This document shows, piece after piece, positions 5,795-6,906 of a DNA stretch of 6,906 nt (the stretch's first letter is position 1; each line of letters starts with the position of its first letter). A program made the position numbers and the translations under genes. The notes under the pieces were generated by a model. That model searched no databases and had not been told where the DNA came from. It saw only the letters and a program-made list of their open reading frames with translations. Source of the stretch: an uncultured Pelagibacteraceae bacterium. GTDB lineage: Bacteria; Pseudomonadota; Alphaproteobacteria; Pelagibacterales; Pelagibacteraceae. The DNA is taken from contig CACPDA010000019.1 of assembly GCA_902632515.1 (NCBI GenBank), forward strand, positions 1-6,906, in the 5' to 3' direction.

Positions 5795-6906
5795 AGATCA
5801 CATTTGATTGGATAAAGGATCATTTAAAGACAAATTTGAGTGAGAAAAATCTTTTGGAAAAACTTACCAATATTGGATTAGAGGTAGAAAGTGTAGAAAA
5901 TATATTTGCTGATAATCAAGTATTTAAAGTAGCAAAAATTATAAAAACAGAAAAACACCCAAATGCTGATCGATTAAAAGTTTGTGATGTTGATATTGGA
6001 GAAAAAGATTTAAAAAAAGTTGTTTGTGGCGCTGCAAATGCAAAAGAAGGGTTAATTACAATATATGCACCTCCGGGTGCAATAATTCCTAAAACTAAAA
6101 CAAAATTAGTAGTGGCAAAAATTAGAGATATTACCTCCTTTGGAATGCTTTGCTCTGAGTCAGAATTGAATTTATCAAATGAAAGTGATGGAATTACAGA
6201 ATTATCAAAATCTAAATATGAAAAAAATATTGGTAAAAGTTATTTTTCAAAATCAAAATCAAATCTTATTGATTTATCAATCACTCCAAATAGATCAGAT
6301 TGTCTTGGTGTAAGAGGAATCGCAAGAGACCTCGCTGCTGCTGGTTTTGGAAAATTGAAAAATACAAAAAAAAAAAGAATTCAATCTAGAATAAAACAAT
6401 CATTGAATGTTAAAATTAATAAAGAAAAATCGCAAGGATGCATTGCTTTTGGAAGCTGTTTAATTACAAATGTTAAAAATACTGAAAGTCCAAAGTGGTT
6501 AAAAGATAAATTAATTTCAGTTGGTCAAAAAACAATTTCGGCAATAGTTGATATTACCAATTATGTTATGATCGATATGAATCGTCCTTTACACGCTTAT
6601 GATGCTGATAAGATTGAAAAAGGCATAGTAGTCCGTAACTCTAAGTCCGGGGAGGAGTTTATCGCTCTAGATAACAGAAACTATAAATTAGAAAATGATA
6701 TGTGTGTAATCAGTGATAACAAAGGTGTTTTAGGATTAGGAGGAATTATAGGTGGAATACGATCGGGAACAGAATTAAATTCGAAAAACATATTATTAGA
6801 GTCGGCTTATTTCGACCCAAGATCAATAAGAAAAACTTCAAAAAAATTAAATATTGATACAGATGCAAAGTTTAGATTTGAAAGAGGTATTGATCCATTA
6901 TCTATT
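5791..6906 (+). CDS. pheT: Phenylalanyl-tRNA synthetase beta subunit, N-terminal part (cut by right edge)
   Basis: The beta subunit binds tRNA-Phe and hydrolyses mischarged Tyr-tRNA-Phe. From the ATG at 5791 the frame stays open for 372 codons to the window end, a little under half of the roughly 800 usual. Visible in order: the N-terminal [12 protein letters not shown] segment with IGLEVESV (28-35); the EMAP-like OB-fold tRNA-binding domain (about 40-150) with [10 protein letters not shown] (56-65), VVCGAAN (77-83) and GMLCSESEL (118-126); [11 protein letters not shown] (163-173); and the B3/B4 editing domain (about 210-372) with NRPLHAYD (264-271), GLGGIIGG (315-322), LLESAYFDP (335-343), [11 protein letters not shown] (356-366). 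By alignment from memory, His268, Glu337, Thr357 and Ala359 correspond to E. coli editing-site residues His261, Glu334, Thr354 and Ala356, so editing should be intact. An 11-base A run falls at codons 192-196. Confidence 0.97.
   Translation, partial: MKITFDWIKDHLKTNLSEKNLLEKLTNIGLEVESVENIFADNQVFKVAKIIKTEKHPNADRLKVCDVDIGEKDLKKVVCGAANAKEGLITIYAPPGAIIPKTKTKLVVAKIRDITSFGMLCSESELNLSNESDGITELSKSKYEKNIGKSYFSKSKSNLIDLSITPNRSDCLGVRGIARDLAAAGFGKLKNTKKKRIQSRIKQSLNVKINKEKSQGCIAFGSCLITNVKNTESPKWLKDKLISVGQKTISAIVDITNYVMIDMNRPLHAYDADKIEKGIVVRNSKSGEEFIALDNRNYKLENDMCVISDNKGVLGLGGIIGGIRSGTELNSKNILLESAYFDPRSIRKTSKKLNIDTDAKFRFERGIDPLSI
6366..6376 (+). repeat. Run of 11 adenines inside pheT
   Basis: Eleven consecutive A lie in the lysine-rich linker between the tRNA-binding and editing domains of PheT (codons for Thr192, Lys193-195 and Arg196). 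It is the longest homopolymer noticed on the coding strand. Such runs are prone to polymerase slippage and to sequencing error; the frame is intact as given, because the conserved editing domain continues after it. Confidence 0.8.

Overview
The window is an AT-rich (roughly 30% G+C by eye), very compact piece of bacterial chromosome. Low G+C, gaps of 0 to 53 bp, near absence of Shine-Dalgarno sequences, and a PheS whose C-terminus runs past the E. coli end into an [18 protein letters not shown] tail known from Alphaproteobacteria all point to a streamlined marine alphaproteobacterium, most likely SAR11 (Pelagibacterales). This assignment is an inference from sequence character and gene order; no database search was possible.

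Layout: bases 1-401 hold the first half of a minus-strand alpha/beta hydrolase that runs off the left edge. A 42-bp divergent gap (402-443) with a TATAAT box and a small dyad separates it from a plus-strand block that continues to the right edge: GT4 glycosyltransferase (444-1598), thrS (1599-3515), infC (3520-4065, GTG start), rpmI (4119-4325), rplT (4327-4683), pheS (4727-5794) and the first 372 codons of pheT (from 5791, cut by the window). There are no tRNA or rRNA genes, mobile elements or CRISPR, and no gene-free stretch over 53 bp.

The plus-strand block is a translation operon: threonyl- and phenylalanyl-tRNA synthetases, initiation factor IF3 and ribosomal proteins L35 and L20, in the same order as the classical thrS-infC-rpmI-rplT-pheS-pheT cluster of E. 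coli. The unusual member is the glycosyltransferase at its head, whose TAA stop is directly followed by the thrS ATG, so that thrS has no leader of its own.

The most interesting signals are in the short gap before rpmI. An AACCTC segment there can pair either with an AGGTT segment 25 bases upstream or with the Shine-Dalgarno of rplT about 210 bases downstream. That is a possible RNA switch for L35/L20 expression, though one arm also resembles a -10 promoter box. I see no wholly new multi-gene system: the genes are housekeeping genes of known families, and the open questions concern regulation.
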